Shown: positions 1 to 6,206 of the stretch, one piece after another | Layout of the letters: every line of letters begins with the position of its first letter | Position numbering within the stretch: position 1 is the first letter of the stretch | Origin: Phyllobacteriaceae bacterium | GTDB taxonomy: Bacteria > Pseudomonadota > Alphaproteobacteria > Rhizobiales > Rhizobiaceae | NCBI GenBank assembly: GCA_024645155.1 | Contig: JAHEGF010000158.1 | Location: 1 to 7,819, forward strand | Direction of reading: 5' to 3' | DNA length: 7,819 nt | Notes under the pieces: model-generated | Databases searched by the model: none | Seen by the model: the letters and a program-made list of their open reading frames with translations, nothing else | What the model was told of the DNA's origin: nothing | Program-made: the position numbers and the translations under genes

Positions 1-2
1 AT

Positions 3-1040
3 CAGGAGCGGTTGAGAGAACAGATCGCCAGGGCGCAAACCATAGCCGTTGTCGCGACTATACTTGGCATCGGCGCTGGAGTGGCAGGAGCGGCAACCGA
101 CAACAGCGGGCTAGCGGGTGCGGGGCAAGGGATTGCCCTGGGAGGCACGGAAGTGGCCCGGCGCAGCGTCCTTGCCTACCAGCGCGGTGAAGAGGCTACC
201 GCTGACCGTTCCGCTTTGACCTTCCTTGCCAAAACCGGTCAGTCGGCAAAGGGAATGATTACCACATTCAAGCGTTTTCAAAGCGCACTCGCGCTTTCTG
301 GCGCCAGAATTGATCCCTATCAGCAAAGCCATCCGGTACCACGAGACCGGGTTGCGGCCCTACAAACGGCAGCCCAGAAGAGCAAATACTACGAAAAGGC
401 GGATACTCCGGCCCTGCAATTGCGTCATGATATGGCAAGGGCGAAAATTGCCGCCTATACCGAGGGTTCCGGTACGGTCGCCAGGCTCTTCCAAAACGAT
501 CCGCAAGGCATACCGGCACTTTATGCATCGGCCATAACCAGCCTTCTTTACCGCTCGCCACGCGAAGCGCTGAAAAAAATCGACGGGCTCCTCGGCAAAC
601 AGCCCAACAATCCTTATTTTCATGAAGTTCGCGGCGATGCACTCATGAAGGCAAACAAACCGGCAGATGCCATAAGCGCCTATTTGAATGCGATCAAACA
701 TGATCGCGCAAGGTCCGGACTGTTCAAGATCGCCTTGGGCCAAGCACGCCTTGCGACAGGGAAACCCGATCAGATCAAACAGGCAGTGACGGATTTGCGC
801 GGCGGTCTTGACCGTGACAAAGAAAACGCTTCGGGATACCGTTATCTGGCCCTGGCCTACGGCCAGCTCGGGCAAATCGGCGAAGCGGAACTTGCGTCAG
901 CCGAAGGCAATTATCACGCAGGCAACTATCAGGATGCGAAAATCTTTGCGTTGCGCGCACAAAAAAGACTGAAAAAGGGTTCACCTGCGTGGATACGTGC
1001 GCAGGACATTATCAATTTGAAAATCCGCAAAAACAAATAG
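3..1040 (+). CDS. M48 family zinc metalloprotease with C-terminal TPR repeats (5'-truncated by window edge)
   Basis: The frame is open to the left edge (QERLREQ before an in-frame TTG at 12), so this is the C-terminal part of a larger gene and the TTG is probably not the true start. Counting residues from that TTG, the segment RGEEATAD (58-65) matches the M48 third-ligand region: E61 would bind zinc in an ExxxD pattern with D65. The SHPVPRDR stretch (106-113) matches the conserved Ser/Thr-His-Pro...Arg element that follows it in this family. The HExxH helix must lie upstream, outside the window. Residues about 165-335 are helical repeats of TPR type (for example the block around 203-230, ending in a PADAISAYLNAI-like helix). 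This layout is that of BepA/YfgC-like periplasmic peptidases, which act on outer-membrane protein assembly. That function is inferred from family, not shown here. The next gene starts 33 nt downstream, suggesting co-transcription. Confidence 0.85.
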   Translation, partial: QERLREQIARAQTIAVVATILGIGAGVAGAATDNSGLAGAGQGIALGGTEVARRSVLAYQRGEEATADRSALTFLAKTGQSAKGMITTFKRFQSALALSGARIDPYQQSHPVPRDRVAALQTAAQKSKYYEKADTPALQLRHDMARAKIAAYTEGSGTVARLFQNDPQGIPALYASAITSLLYRSPREALKKIDGLLGKQPNNPYFHEVRGDALMKANKPADAISAYLNAIKHDRARSGLFKIALGQARLATGKPDQIKQAVTDLRGGLDRDKENASGYRYLALAYGQLGQIGEAELASAEGNYHAGNYQDAKIFALRAQKRLKKGSPAWIRAQDIINLKIRKNK

Positions 1041-1073
1041 ATTTTGGCGGGTAAGGAATACGGGAAAGTGACA

Positions 1074-1892
1074 ATGAAATCCAAAATCGTCTGGAATATC
1101 ACGGGGACCGTTTTCGGTCTTGGTTTGCTGCTTTCCGGGCATGCCTGGAGCCAGCAGGCTAGCGGCGACGCGCCGCAAACCCAAAATGAAGCGGCTGCAG
1201 CGTCAACTGTCACCGAAGCGGAAAAGGAGCGGATTGGAAGCATTGTCCGGGAATACCTCCTCGCCAATCCTGAAATCCTCGAAGAAGTCCAGATTGTGCT
1301 TCAGGAAAAAAGGGAGGCGCAGAAGAGAATTGCGCAACGCGAAACCATCGCGAATGCGCAATCGAGGATATTTACGACAAGTGGTGATCCGGTAATCGGC
1401 AATCCGGAAGCCAAGGTCGCGGTGGTCGAGTTCTTCGACTACAATTGCGGCTATTGCAAAAGAGCCTTGGACGACATGAACGCGATGGTTGCCGCGGATC
1501 CGGAGTTGAAATTCATCCTGAAAGATTTTCCCATTCTCGGCCCGGATTCGCAAAAGGCCCATATCGTGGCTTCAGCATTCAACAATCTGATGCCAGAAAA
1601 ATACCGTGATTACCATATCGCGTTGCTTGGCGGTCCGGGCCGGGCAGATGAAGGCCGGGCCATTCAGCTTGCCATCGAGATGGGCGCGGATGAGGAAAAA
1701 CTACGTGCCGAGATGGAAAATCCGGCGATTGCCTCAGGCTTTGGCGAAACCTATGAACTGGCAAATATGCTCGGAATTACGGGAACACCTTCCTATGTCG
1801 TGGGTGACGAGGTGGTATTTGGCGCGCTTGGCCAGCGTGTCCTGACGCAAAAGGTAGCCAATGTACGCAAGTGCGAAAGCGCCACGTGCTAG
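1074..1892 (+). CDS. Exported DsbA/Com1-family thiol-disulfide oxidoreductase
   Basis: The predicted product is 272 aa. It has a signal peptide (residues 1-26, hydrophobic core about 11-20, likely cleavage after AWS), a low-complexity Ala/Gln linker, and a helical segment (about 48-90, containing EYLLANPEIL) like the N-terminal domain of Com1/ScsC-type proteins. A thioredoxin fold follows. The redox motif is CGYC at 125-128 in the context EFFDYNCGYC, and the cis-proline is P239 in GTPS (237-240). These features support a periplasmic enzyme that forms or shuffles disulfides; ScsC-like isomerases and DsbA oxidases share this architecture and I cannot separate them by eye. A second cysteine pair sits at the extreme C terminus (C267 and C272, the last residue). 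I chose the ATG at 1074 because it directly precedes a good signal peptide and follows a weak purine-rich site (GGGAAAG); GTG at 1068 or TTG at 1044 would only lengthen the n-region. Confidence 0.9.
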   Translation: MKSKIVWNITGTVFGLGLLLSGHAWSQQASGDAPQTQNEAAAASTVTEAEKERIGSIVREYLLANPEILEEVQIVLQEKREAQKRIAQRETIANAQSRIFTTSGDPVIGNPEAKVAVVEFFDYNCGYCKRALDDMNAMVAADPELKFILKDFPILGPDSQKAHIVASAFNNLMPEKYRDYHIALLGGPGRADEGRAIQLAIEMGADEEKLRAEMENPAIASGFGETYELANMLGITGTPSYVVGDEVVFGALGQRVLTQKVANVRKCESATC

Positions 1893-1941
1893 CGCAGATG
1901 CACTAATTTCGGTTGAAACCGGCTGTTGACAGAGTAAAGAA

Positions 1942-1973
1942 CTGGCGCTGGCCTCTTTGCGTAAGAGCGCCAG
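1942..1973 (+). terminator. GC-rich hairpin after the dsbA-like gene; possible weak terminator
   Basis: CTGGCGCT (1942-1949) is the exact reverse complement of AGCGCCAG (1966-1973), an 8-bp stem with a 16-nt loop. An inner CTCTT/AAGAG pairing (1953-1957 with 1963-1967) competes with the last two outer pairs. Position, 49 nt after the stop of the oxidoreductase gene and before aroQ, fits a transcription end. However, no U-tract follows (CCTTCTATAG), so it may be a Rho-assisted end, an attenuator or a leader structure instead. Confidence 0.35.
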
Positions 1974-1987
1974 CCTTCTATAGAAGG
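1955..1987 (+). promoter_or_regulatory. Candidate aroQ-operon promoter overlapped by a 14-bp perfect palindrome
   Basis: CCTTCTATAGAAGG at 1974-1987 is its own reverse complement. It contains CTATAG (1978-1983), close to the alphaproteobacterial -10 form CTATAT. CTTTGC at 1955-1960 lies exactly 17 nt upstream as a partial -35 match to CTTGAC. Read with E. coli consensus, TTGCGT (1957-1962) and TATAGA (1979-1984) have 16-nt spacing. Transcription would begin near 1991, about 32 nt before the aroQ ATG. The symmetry over the -10 suggests a repressor operator, but this is inference; a chance palindrome is possible. A perfect TTGACA also occurs at 1926-1931 but has no good -10 at the right distance. 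Confidence 0.3.
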
Positions 1988-2022
1988 TTATCAGCGGGCA
2001 ATCCGCGCGTGAGTAACGGTCA

Positions 2023-2457
2023 ATGGCGAAAACGGTATTTGTCCTTAATGGGCCCAACCTGAATGCACTGGGCAAACGCGAACCCGGGATCTATGGCGGA
2101 AAGTCGCTCGATGATATCGGCGAAGATTGCCGCGCAGCCGCCAAACCCCTCGGATTTGATGTGGAATTCCGGCAAACGAACCACGAAGGCGATCTTGTCG
2201 ACTGGATTCACGAGGCAGGAGACAAGGCGGCTGGGATTATCTTAAATCCGGGCGCCTATGGCCATACCTCCATCGCGTTGCACGATGCCCTGCGTTCAGT
2301 AGCTGTACCTGCTATAGAAATCCATCTGTCAAATATACATGCCAGGGAAGAATTTCGTCACAAATCGATGATAGCGCCGGTAGTTGTGGGAATGATCTGC
2401 GGCTTTGGACCAGCAAGTTACACACTCGCATTGCAGGCGATTGCCGAACGGATATAA
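2023..2457 (+). CDS. aroQ: Type II 3-dehydroquinate dehydratase
   Basis: The 144-aa product is full length for this small cytoplasmic dodecameric enzyme, which removes water from 3-dehydroquinate to give 3-dehydroshikimate, the third step of the shikimate pathway. All signature blocks are visible: VLNGPNLN (7-14), the flexible lid with R19 and Y24 (KREPGIYG), NPGAYGHTS (75-83), and EIHLSNIHAREEFR (99-112). By family knowledge Y24 is the catalytic base and H101 the general acid, with N12, R19, N75, H81 and R112 binding substrate; each is present at the position used in the Mycobacterium tuberculosis enzyme. The ATG at 2023 is preceded only by a weak ribosome site (GAGTAACGG). It is the first gene of a likely four-gene operon; aroQ-accB-accC linkage is widespread in proteobacteria. 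Confidence 0.97.
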   Translation: MAKTVFVLNGPNLNALGKREPGIYGGKSLDDIGEDCRAAAKPLGFDVEFRQTNHEGDLVDWIHEAGDKAAGIILNPGAYGHTSIALHDALRSVAVPAIEIHLSNIHAREEFRHKSMIAPVVVGMICGFGPASYTLALQAIAERI

Positions 2458-2486
2458 GCGGCGGCTGAACAGGGGACCAATCGCAC

Positions 2487-2954
2487 ATGACGAACAAGAA
2501 ACCGGTCATAGACCAACAATTGATCCGCGACCTGGCCAGCATCCTCAACGAGACCGAACTCAGCGAGATCGAGGTCGAGCAGGATGATCTGAGAATACGG
2601 GTATCGCGGCAGAATTCTGCGGTATACGCGGTTTCAGGACAACAGCCCGTTGCTGCTGCCCCAGCAGTGACTGCAGCCCCCGGCGACAGAACTGCGGCAG
2701 CAGAAAAACCGGCCAATTCGGTAAATGCCGTTCCGTCGCCGATGGTCGGCACCGCCTATTTGGCTCCCTCGCCTGACTCCAAACCATTCGTCGAAGTCGG
2801 TCAGTCCATAAAGGAAGGCCAAACAATTCTCATCATCGAAGCGATGAAGACCATGAACCAGATACCGGCGCCGCGATCCGGCACTGTGACAGCCGTACTT
2901 GTCGAAGATTCGCAACCTGTGGAATTTGGTGAACCGCTGGTGGTGATCGAATAG
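2487..2954 (+). CDS. accB: Biotin carboxyl carrier protein of acetyl-CoA carboxylase
   Basis: The 155-aa product carries biotin for acetyl-CoA carboxylase, shuttling carboxyl groups from AccC to the AccA/AccD transferase for malonyl-CoA synthesis. The N-terminal segment (about 7-42) is the conserved helix-plus-strand region. An Ala/Pro-rich linker (about 52-80) follows, and the biotinyl domain fills about 81-155. The biotin site is EAMKTMN, with K121 as the modified lysine, and the characteristic thumb loop (APSPDSKPF, 93-101) marks it as AccB rather than a lipoyl domain or a pyruvate carboxylase carrier. The domain closes with VEFGEPLVVIE. A clear ribosome site, AGGGGAC, lies 9 nt before the ATG. 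It begins 29 nt after aroQ and ends 15 nt before accC, so the two subunits of the biotin carboxylase half-reaction are made together. Confidence 0.97.
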   Translation: MTNKKPVIDQQLIRDLASILNETELSEIEVEQDDLRIRVSRQNSAVYAVSGQQPVAAAPAVTAAPGDRTAAAEKPANSVNAVPSPMVGTAYLAPSPDSKPFVEVGQSIKEGQTILIIEAMKTMNQIPAPRSGTVTAVLVEDSQPVEFGEPLVVIE

Positions 2955-2969
2955 GGTCAGGACAAGTCA

Positions 2970-4313
2970 ATGATACAAAAAATCCTGATTGCCAACCGCG
3001 GCGAGATAGCCCTTCGGGTACTCCGCGCCGCAAAGGAGCTCGGCATCTCCACCGTCGCAGTGCATTCTACAGCCGACGCCGATGCCATGCATGTCAAGCT
3101 CGCCGATGAAAGCGTTTGCATCGGACCTCCGCCGGCGCGCGACAGCTACTTGAATATCCACCAGATCGTAGCGGCATGCGAGATTACCGGTGCAGACGCA
3201 ATACACCCGGGTTACGGGTTCCTGTCGGAAAACTCCAAATTCGCCGACATCCTGGAAGCCCATGACATTACATTCATCGGCCCCAAAGCCGATCACATCC
3301 GTATTATGGGTGACAAGATCGAGGCGAAACGAACCGCCAAACGGCTCGGAATACCTGTCGTTCCCGGCTCTGAAGGCGGGATCTACGACGATGATGAAGC
3401 AAAACGTGTTGCCGCTGATGTTGGCTATCCCGTGCTTGTTAAGGCATCGTCAGGGGGTGGCGGACGGGGAATGAAACTCGCCCGGTCCGAGGATGAATTG
3501 TCAAACGCGCTGGCCACAGCGCGCACCGAGGCAAAGGCGGCTTTCGGCGATGATGCGGTCTACATCGAGAAGTATCTCGGCAAACCACGCCATATCGAGG
3601 TACAGGTCGTTGGCGATGGCATGGGCAAGGCCATTCACCTTGGCGAACGCGATTGCTCGCTGCAAAGGCGCCATCAAAAGGTTTGGGAAGAGGCCAACTC
3701 ACCGGCACTGAATTCCGAGGATCGCAACCGCATCGGCGAGATCTGCTCGAAGGCGGTTGCTGACCTCAACTACAGCGGCGCGGGAACGATCGAGTTCTTG
3801 TTTGAAGACGGTGAATTCTATTTTATTGAAATGAATACACGCCTGCAGGTCGAACACCCGGTAACCGAGGCCATTACCGGCATAGATCTGGTTCACGAAC
3901 AGATTCGTGTTGCATCTGGTGGCGGGCTGTCACTTACCCAGGACGACGTCCGGTTTTCCGGCCACGCCATCGAATGCCGGATCAACGCCGAAGATCCAAA
4001 GACCTTTGTCCCCTCGCCCGGAGTGATCAGCCATTTCCACACGCCCGGCGGATTGGGCGTGAGGGTCGATTCCGGTGTCTATTCCGGTTATCGCATACCG
4101 CCATACTACGACAGCCTAATCGGCAAACTGATCGTTCATGGCCGAAATCGCGTCGAATGCATGATGCGCCTGCGTCGTGCTCTCGACGAATTTGTCGTCG
4201 ACGGCATCAGCTCAACATTGCCATTGTTCCGCGATCTTGTCGGCAATCCCGATATCGCCAATGGCGATTATGACATACACTGGCTTGAGCATTATCTTCG
4301 CGGAGAAGCCTGA
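2970..4313 (+). CDS. accC: Acetyl-CoA carboxylase, biotin carboxylase subunit
   Basis: The 447-aa product, close to the 449 aa of the E. coli protein, uses ATP and bicarbonate to carboxylate biotin on AccB. The N-terminal domain starts ILIANRGEIALR (5-16) and includes HPGYGFLSEN (79-88). The ATP-grasp domain has K116, K158, the glycine-rich loop SSGGGGRGM (160-168) and HQKVWEE (235-241). Metal ligands E275 and E287, and the catalytic block MNTRLQVEHPVTE (288-300) with R291, Q293 and E295, are intact. The C-terminal domain has ECRINAEDP (335-343, R337) and YYDSLIGKLIVHG (379-391). Numbering is one less than E. coli from the glycine loop on. The protein ends at about residue 447 with no fused carrier domain, so this is a stand-alone subunit, not a propionyl- or pyruvate-carboxylase chain. 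Ribosome site AGGA is 7 nt before the ATG. accA and accD are not in the window. Confidence 0.97.
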   Translation: MIQKILIANRGEIALRVLRAAKELGISTVAVHSTADADAMHVKLADESVCIGPPPARDSYLNIHQIVAACEITGADAIHPGYGFLSENSKFADILEAHDITFIGPKADHIRIMGDKIEAKRTAKRLGIPVVPGSEGGIYDDDEAKRVAADVGYPVLVKASSGGGGRGMKLARSEDELSNALATARTEAKAAFGDDAVYIEKYLGKPRHIEVQVVGDGMGKAIHLGERDCSLQRRHQKVWEEANSPALNSEDRNRIGEICSKAVADLNYSGAGTIEFLFEDGEFYFIEMNTRLQVEHPVTEAITGIDLVHEQIRVASGGGLSLTQDDVRFSGHAIECRINAEDPKTFVPSPGVISHFHTPGGLGVRVDSGVYSGYRIPPYYDSLIGKLIVHGRNRVECMMRLRRALDEFVVDGISSTLPLFRDLVGNPDIANGDYDIHWLEHYLRGEA

Positions 4314-4329
4314 TCAGGATTGCAGTCCG

Positions 4330-4968
4330 ATGTCGCGGCCAACAACACTCGGCAATGTCATTCCCCCGGATCTTCTGTTACGCGCCTACGCAACCGGCGT
4401 TTTCCCGATGTCCGAAAGTGCCGATGATCCGCAGATATTCTGGGTAAGACCGGAAATGCGGGGCATTATTCCGCTGGAGTCTTTCCGGGTTCCGCGCAGC
4501 CTTAAAAAACTGATACGCAAGAACCCTTACGAAATCCGAATCGATACCGATTTCCACGGCGTTATCTCCGGATGTGCAGAACCTGCCCAAGGCCGCAAGA
4601 CCACATGGATCAACGATCCGATCCGCGACGCCTACTACCAACTTTTCAAACGCGGTTATTGCCACACGGTGGAAGCATGGCAGAGCGGAAAGCTCGTTGG
4701 CGGCCTCTACGGGGTTACGTTGGGCCGGGCGTTCTTCGGTGAAAGCATGTTCACGCGGCAACCGGACGCCTCGAAAATTTGCCTGGTAAAGCTGGTCGAG
4801 CTTCTGTTGGAACGTGGCTATGTGCTGCTCGACACCCAGTTCACGACCGATCATCTCAAGCGTTTTGGCGCAATCGATATTCCTCAAAGGCGTTATGAAA
4901 AACTTCTGGCCCAAGCATTGGAAGGCGATGCGGCCTTCCGCGACCATGTAACTGCCCGGCCAAGTTGA
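4330..4968 (+). CDS. aat: Leucyl/phenylalanyl-tRNA-protein transferase
   Basis: The 212-aa cytoplasmic enzyme moves Leu or Phe from charged tRNA to proteins with N-terminal Arg or Lys, marking them for ClpS-ClpAP (N-degron pathway). Recognised blocks are LLLRAYATGVFPM (15-27), WVRPEMRGIIPL (38-49), TTWINDPI (91-98), CHTVEAW (111-117), LVGGLYGV (122-129), GRAFFGESMF (132-141), DASK (146-149) and LLDTQFTTDHLKRFGA (166-181). E138 and Q170 match the residues proposed as catalytic in the E. coli enzyme. It is shorter than the E. coli protein (234 aa) mainly at the N terminus, which I believe is usual in alphaproteobacteria. I chose ATG 4330: the frame stays open upstream into accC, but the MSRPTTLG start fits the family and has CAGGAT about 8 nt upstream. 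It follows accC by 16 nt, last in the operon. Confidence 0.95.
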   Translation: MSRPTTLGNVIPPDLLLRAYATGVFPMSESADDPQIFWVRPEMRGIIPLESFRVPRSLKKLIRKNPYEIRIDTDFHGVISGCAEPAQGRKTTWINDPIRDAYYQLFKRGYCHTVEAWQSGKLVGGLYGVTLGRAFFGESMFTRQPDASKICLVKLVELLLERGYVLLDTQFTTDHLKRFGAIDIPQRRYEKLLAQALEGDAAFRDHVTARPS

Positions 4969-4972
4969 TCTT

Positions 4973-5368
4973 TCAGCTGTCCTTTGGCGGCGGAACATCC
5001 GATTTACGCTTGCAGCCTTTCAGCCAGACATCGTAGACGGGATGTTCGATCGCATTCAATCCGGGGCTTTCGGCAAACATCCAGCCGGTAAAGATACGGC
5101 GAATCTTGCGATCGAGCGTAATTTCATCGACTTCAACAAAGGTGTCGGTTTTGGGTTCTTCATCCGGTGTGCGTGAATAGCATACCCTTGGCGTGACCTG
5201 CAGCGCCCCGAATTGCACGGTCTCGTCAATGTAGACGTCAAACGAAATGATGCGCCCGGTGATTTTGTCGATTCCGGTAAATTCAGCAATCGGATTCGAT
5301 TCGCGATCGGCATGTGCCGGCATAGCCGCCAGCAGGAATAATCCCGCCGCCGCCAATAGCTTCTTCAT
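4973..5368 (-). CDS. DUF2155 family exported protein of unknown function
   Basis: The 131-aa product starts with a clear signal peptide: MKK, hydrophobic core 4-16, and cleavage after AHA (20). The mature part holds the DUF2155 pattern: AEFTGIDKITGRI (28-40), QFGALQVTPRVCY (52-64), FVEVDEITLDRK (77-88), the strongly conserved IFTGWMFAESPGLNAIEHP (92-110), and VYDVWLKGC (111-119). It has just two cysteines, C63 and C119, which could form one disulfide in the periplasm. No function is established for the family as far as I know. Start choice is uncertain: in-frame ATGs at 5389, 5401 and 5425 give longer n-regions, and none has a strong ribosome site. It lies 143 nt downstream of the NDUFA12-like gene on the same strand and converges on aat with 4 nt between stop codons. 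Confidence 0.88.
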   Translation of the reverse strand: MKKLLAAAGLFLLAAMPAHADRESNPIAEFTGIDKITGRIISFDVYIDETVQFGALQVTPRVCYSRTPDEEPKTDTFVEVDEITLDRKIRRIFTGWMFAESPGLNAIEHPVYDVWLKGCKRKSDVPPPKDS

Positions 5369-5511
5369 TCCCAAGGCTGTTTGCTGCATTGTTCGGCTCA
5401 TCCCGGAATCTGCCTGGTCCGACATTCAACCGGCCATCGTCAATATTCGGTTAACCACGAATTGTGGCGCCCACGTGTGCCTTCGGGAACAATCTTACGG
5501 ATACTGTGGCG

Positions 5512-5907
5512 TCAATCGCCGGGAACCCAGGCATCATAGTCGCCTGTCACTTTCGGACGTTCACCTGCACGGGCCAGCGATCCCTGCGGACGGTAGGCAG
5601 CAGCACTTCCGGTCAGGTTTGCCTGGTGCCCCTTCTCCCATTCGCGTGGCACGTATTCCTCGGCGTTCGGTGGTATATCGACGCGGTGATGTATCCAGCC
5701 ATGCCAGCCCGGCGGAATGGATGAAGCTTCCGAAACGCCGTTGAAGATGACCCAACGCCTTGTCCGGCCTTCGGCATTCTTGCCACCCTGATAGTAGATA
5801 TTGCCAAATTCATCCTCCCCGACGCGCTCGCCCTTCCGCCATGTATGGAAACGGGTCCCCAGCGTCTGGCCGTTCCACCACGTAAAAAACTGCTTAAGGA
5901 AGTTCAT
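5512..5907 (-). CDS. NADH:ubiquinone oxidoreductase accessory subunit, NDUFA12 / 17.2 kDa family
   Basis: The 131-aa product is the bacterial counterpart of mitochondrial complex I accessory subunit B17.2. The family core is visible in order: WWNGQTLGTRFHTWRKG (10-26), VGEDEFGNIYYQ (29-40), RRWVIFNG (50-57), SSIPPGWHGWIHH (62-74) and a polar, proline-containing C-terminal tail ending in DAWVPGD. In alphaproteobacteria such as Paracoccus denitrificans a homologue is a true complex I subunit on the peripheral arm, so a soluble, matrix-side (cytoplasmic) location is expected; no signal or membrane segment is present. The start at 5907 matches the family N terminus (MNFLKQFF) and has AGGAT about 8 nt upstream. 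The frame continues open to 6222 but that extension has no family similarity. The main nuo operon is not in the window. Confidence 0.93.
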   Translation of the reverse strand: MNFLKQFFTWWNGQTLGTRFHTWRKGERVGEDEFGNIYYQGGKNAEGRTRRWVIFNGVSEASSIPPGWHGWIHHRVDIPPNAEEYVPREWEKGHQANLTGSAAAYRPQGSLARAGERPKVTGDYDAWVPGD

Positions 5908-5968
5908 GGACCGGGATCCTGAAAGTTTGCGGGTTCCTGCGGCCGTTATCGCTCCGGAAGAACTGTGA

Positions 5969-5998
5969 GGCAAGGAAAAAGTGGTTACACATGTCAAG
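5969..5998 (-). promoter_or_regulatory. Candidate promoter for the NDUFA12-like gene (and possibly DUF2155)
   Basis: On the - strand, CTTGACA (5998-5992) is an exact match to the -35 hexamer used by alphaproteobacterial housekeeping sigma factors (CTTGAC / TTGACA). The sequence 17 nt further on (CTTGCC, 5974-5969) is a poor -10. The site is about 60-90 nt upstream of the start codon. Only the -35 is convincing, so confidence is low. Confidence 0.25.
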
Positions 5999-6037
5999 GC
6001 GCGATGATATACCCGCGCGCCCTCCGGCATCCTTTGT

Positions 6038-6071
6038 CCTGCCAACCCGATTGCGTCGAACCCTTGGCAGG
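6038..6071 (+). repeat. 8-bp inverted repeat in the ndufA12/MCP intergenic region
   Basis: CCTGCCAA (6038-6045) is exactly complementary to TTGGCAGG (6064-6071), with an 18-nt spacer. Part of the spacer, TGCGTCG (6052-6058), is also complementary to CGACGCA (6084-6090), so two mutually exclusive foldings are possible in a + strand transcript. The element lies in the roughly 300-bp divergent region 5908-6206, about 135 nt before the chemoreceptor start. No U-tract follows on either strand. It could be an operator or a leader structure. Elsewhere in this gap I see a short GGCGCG/CGCGCC dyad (5998-6003 and 6016-6021) and no supported gene. Confidence 0.35.
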
Positions 6072-6206
6072 GAAATGCGATTCCGACGCACTCAGCAAAT
6101 GCAATCACGCCATCGTGCAAGCCGGTGGAAATACAACTAAAGATTAACCTAATTGATCCATACATTTGCCAACCACGAAAATTCTGAATTGGCGGGAATT
6201 GAAAAA

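Noticed and set aside
360..875. A 171-codon - strand frame opposite the M48-TPR gene.
   Set aside because: Antisense to a supported coding region with no recognisable domain; a frame shadow.
4177..4329. Upstream extension of the aat frame into accC.
   Set aside because: It would overlap accC by more than 130 nt and adds sequence unrelated to the family; ATG 4330 fits known N termini.
4436..4454. The FWVRP segment of Aat in place of the WW-S-P motif of the E. coli enzyme.
   Set aside because: I believe this form is usual in rhizobial Aat proteins, and the catalytic E138 and Q170 are intact, so it does not indicate a changed function.
4378..4998. A 206-codon - strand frame opposite aat.
   Set aside because: It lies almost entirely antisense to a well-supported conserved gene and its translation shows no recognisable motif; it is a shadow of the aat reading frame.
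5965..6147. A 60-codon + strand frame starting with GTG in the ndufA12/MCP gap, encoding five cysteines, with GGAAG just upstream.
   Set aside because: It resembles no family I know, has a non-ATG start, overlaps the best reverse promoter and the inverted repeats, and lacks the regular codon pattern of the neighbouring genes. Ribosome profiling or conservation would be needed to revive it.
6138..6166. Possible CtrA (TTAA-N7-TTAA) or flagellar sigma-28 site before the chemoreceptor gene.
   Set aside because: TTAA at 6144-6147 has no second half-site at the right spacing, and TAAAG at 6138-6142 is not followed by a GCCGATAA-like element.
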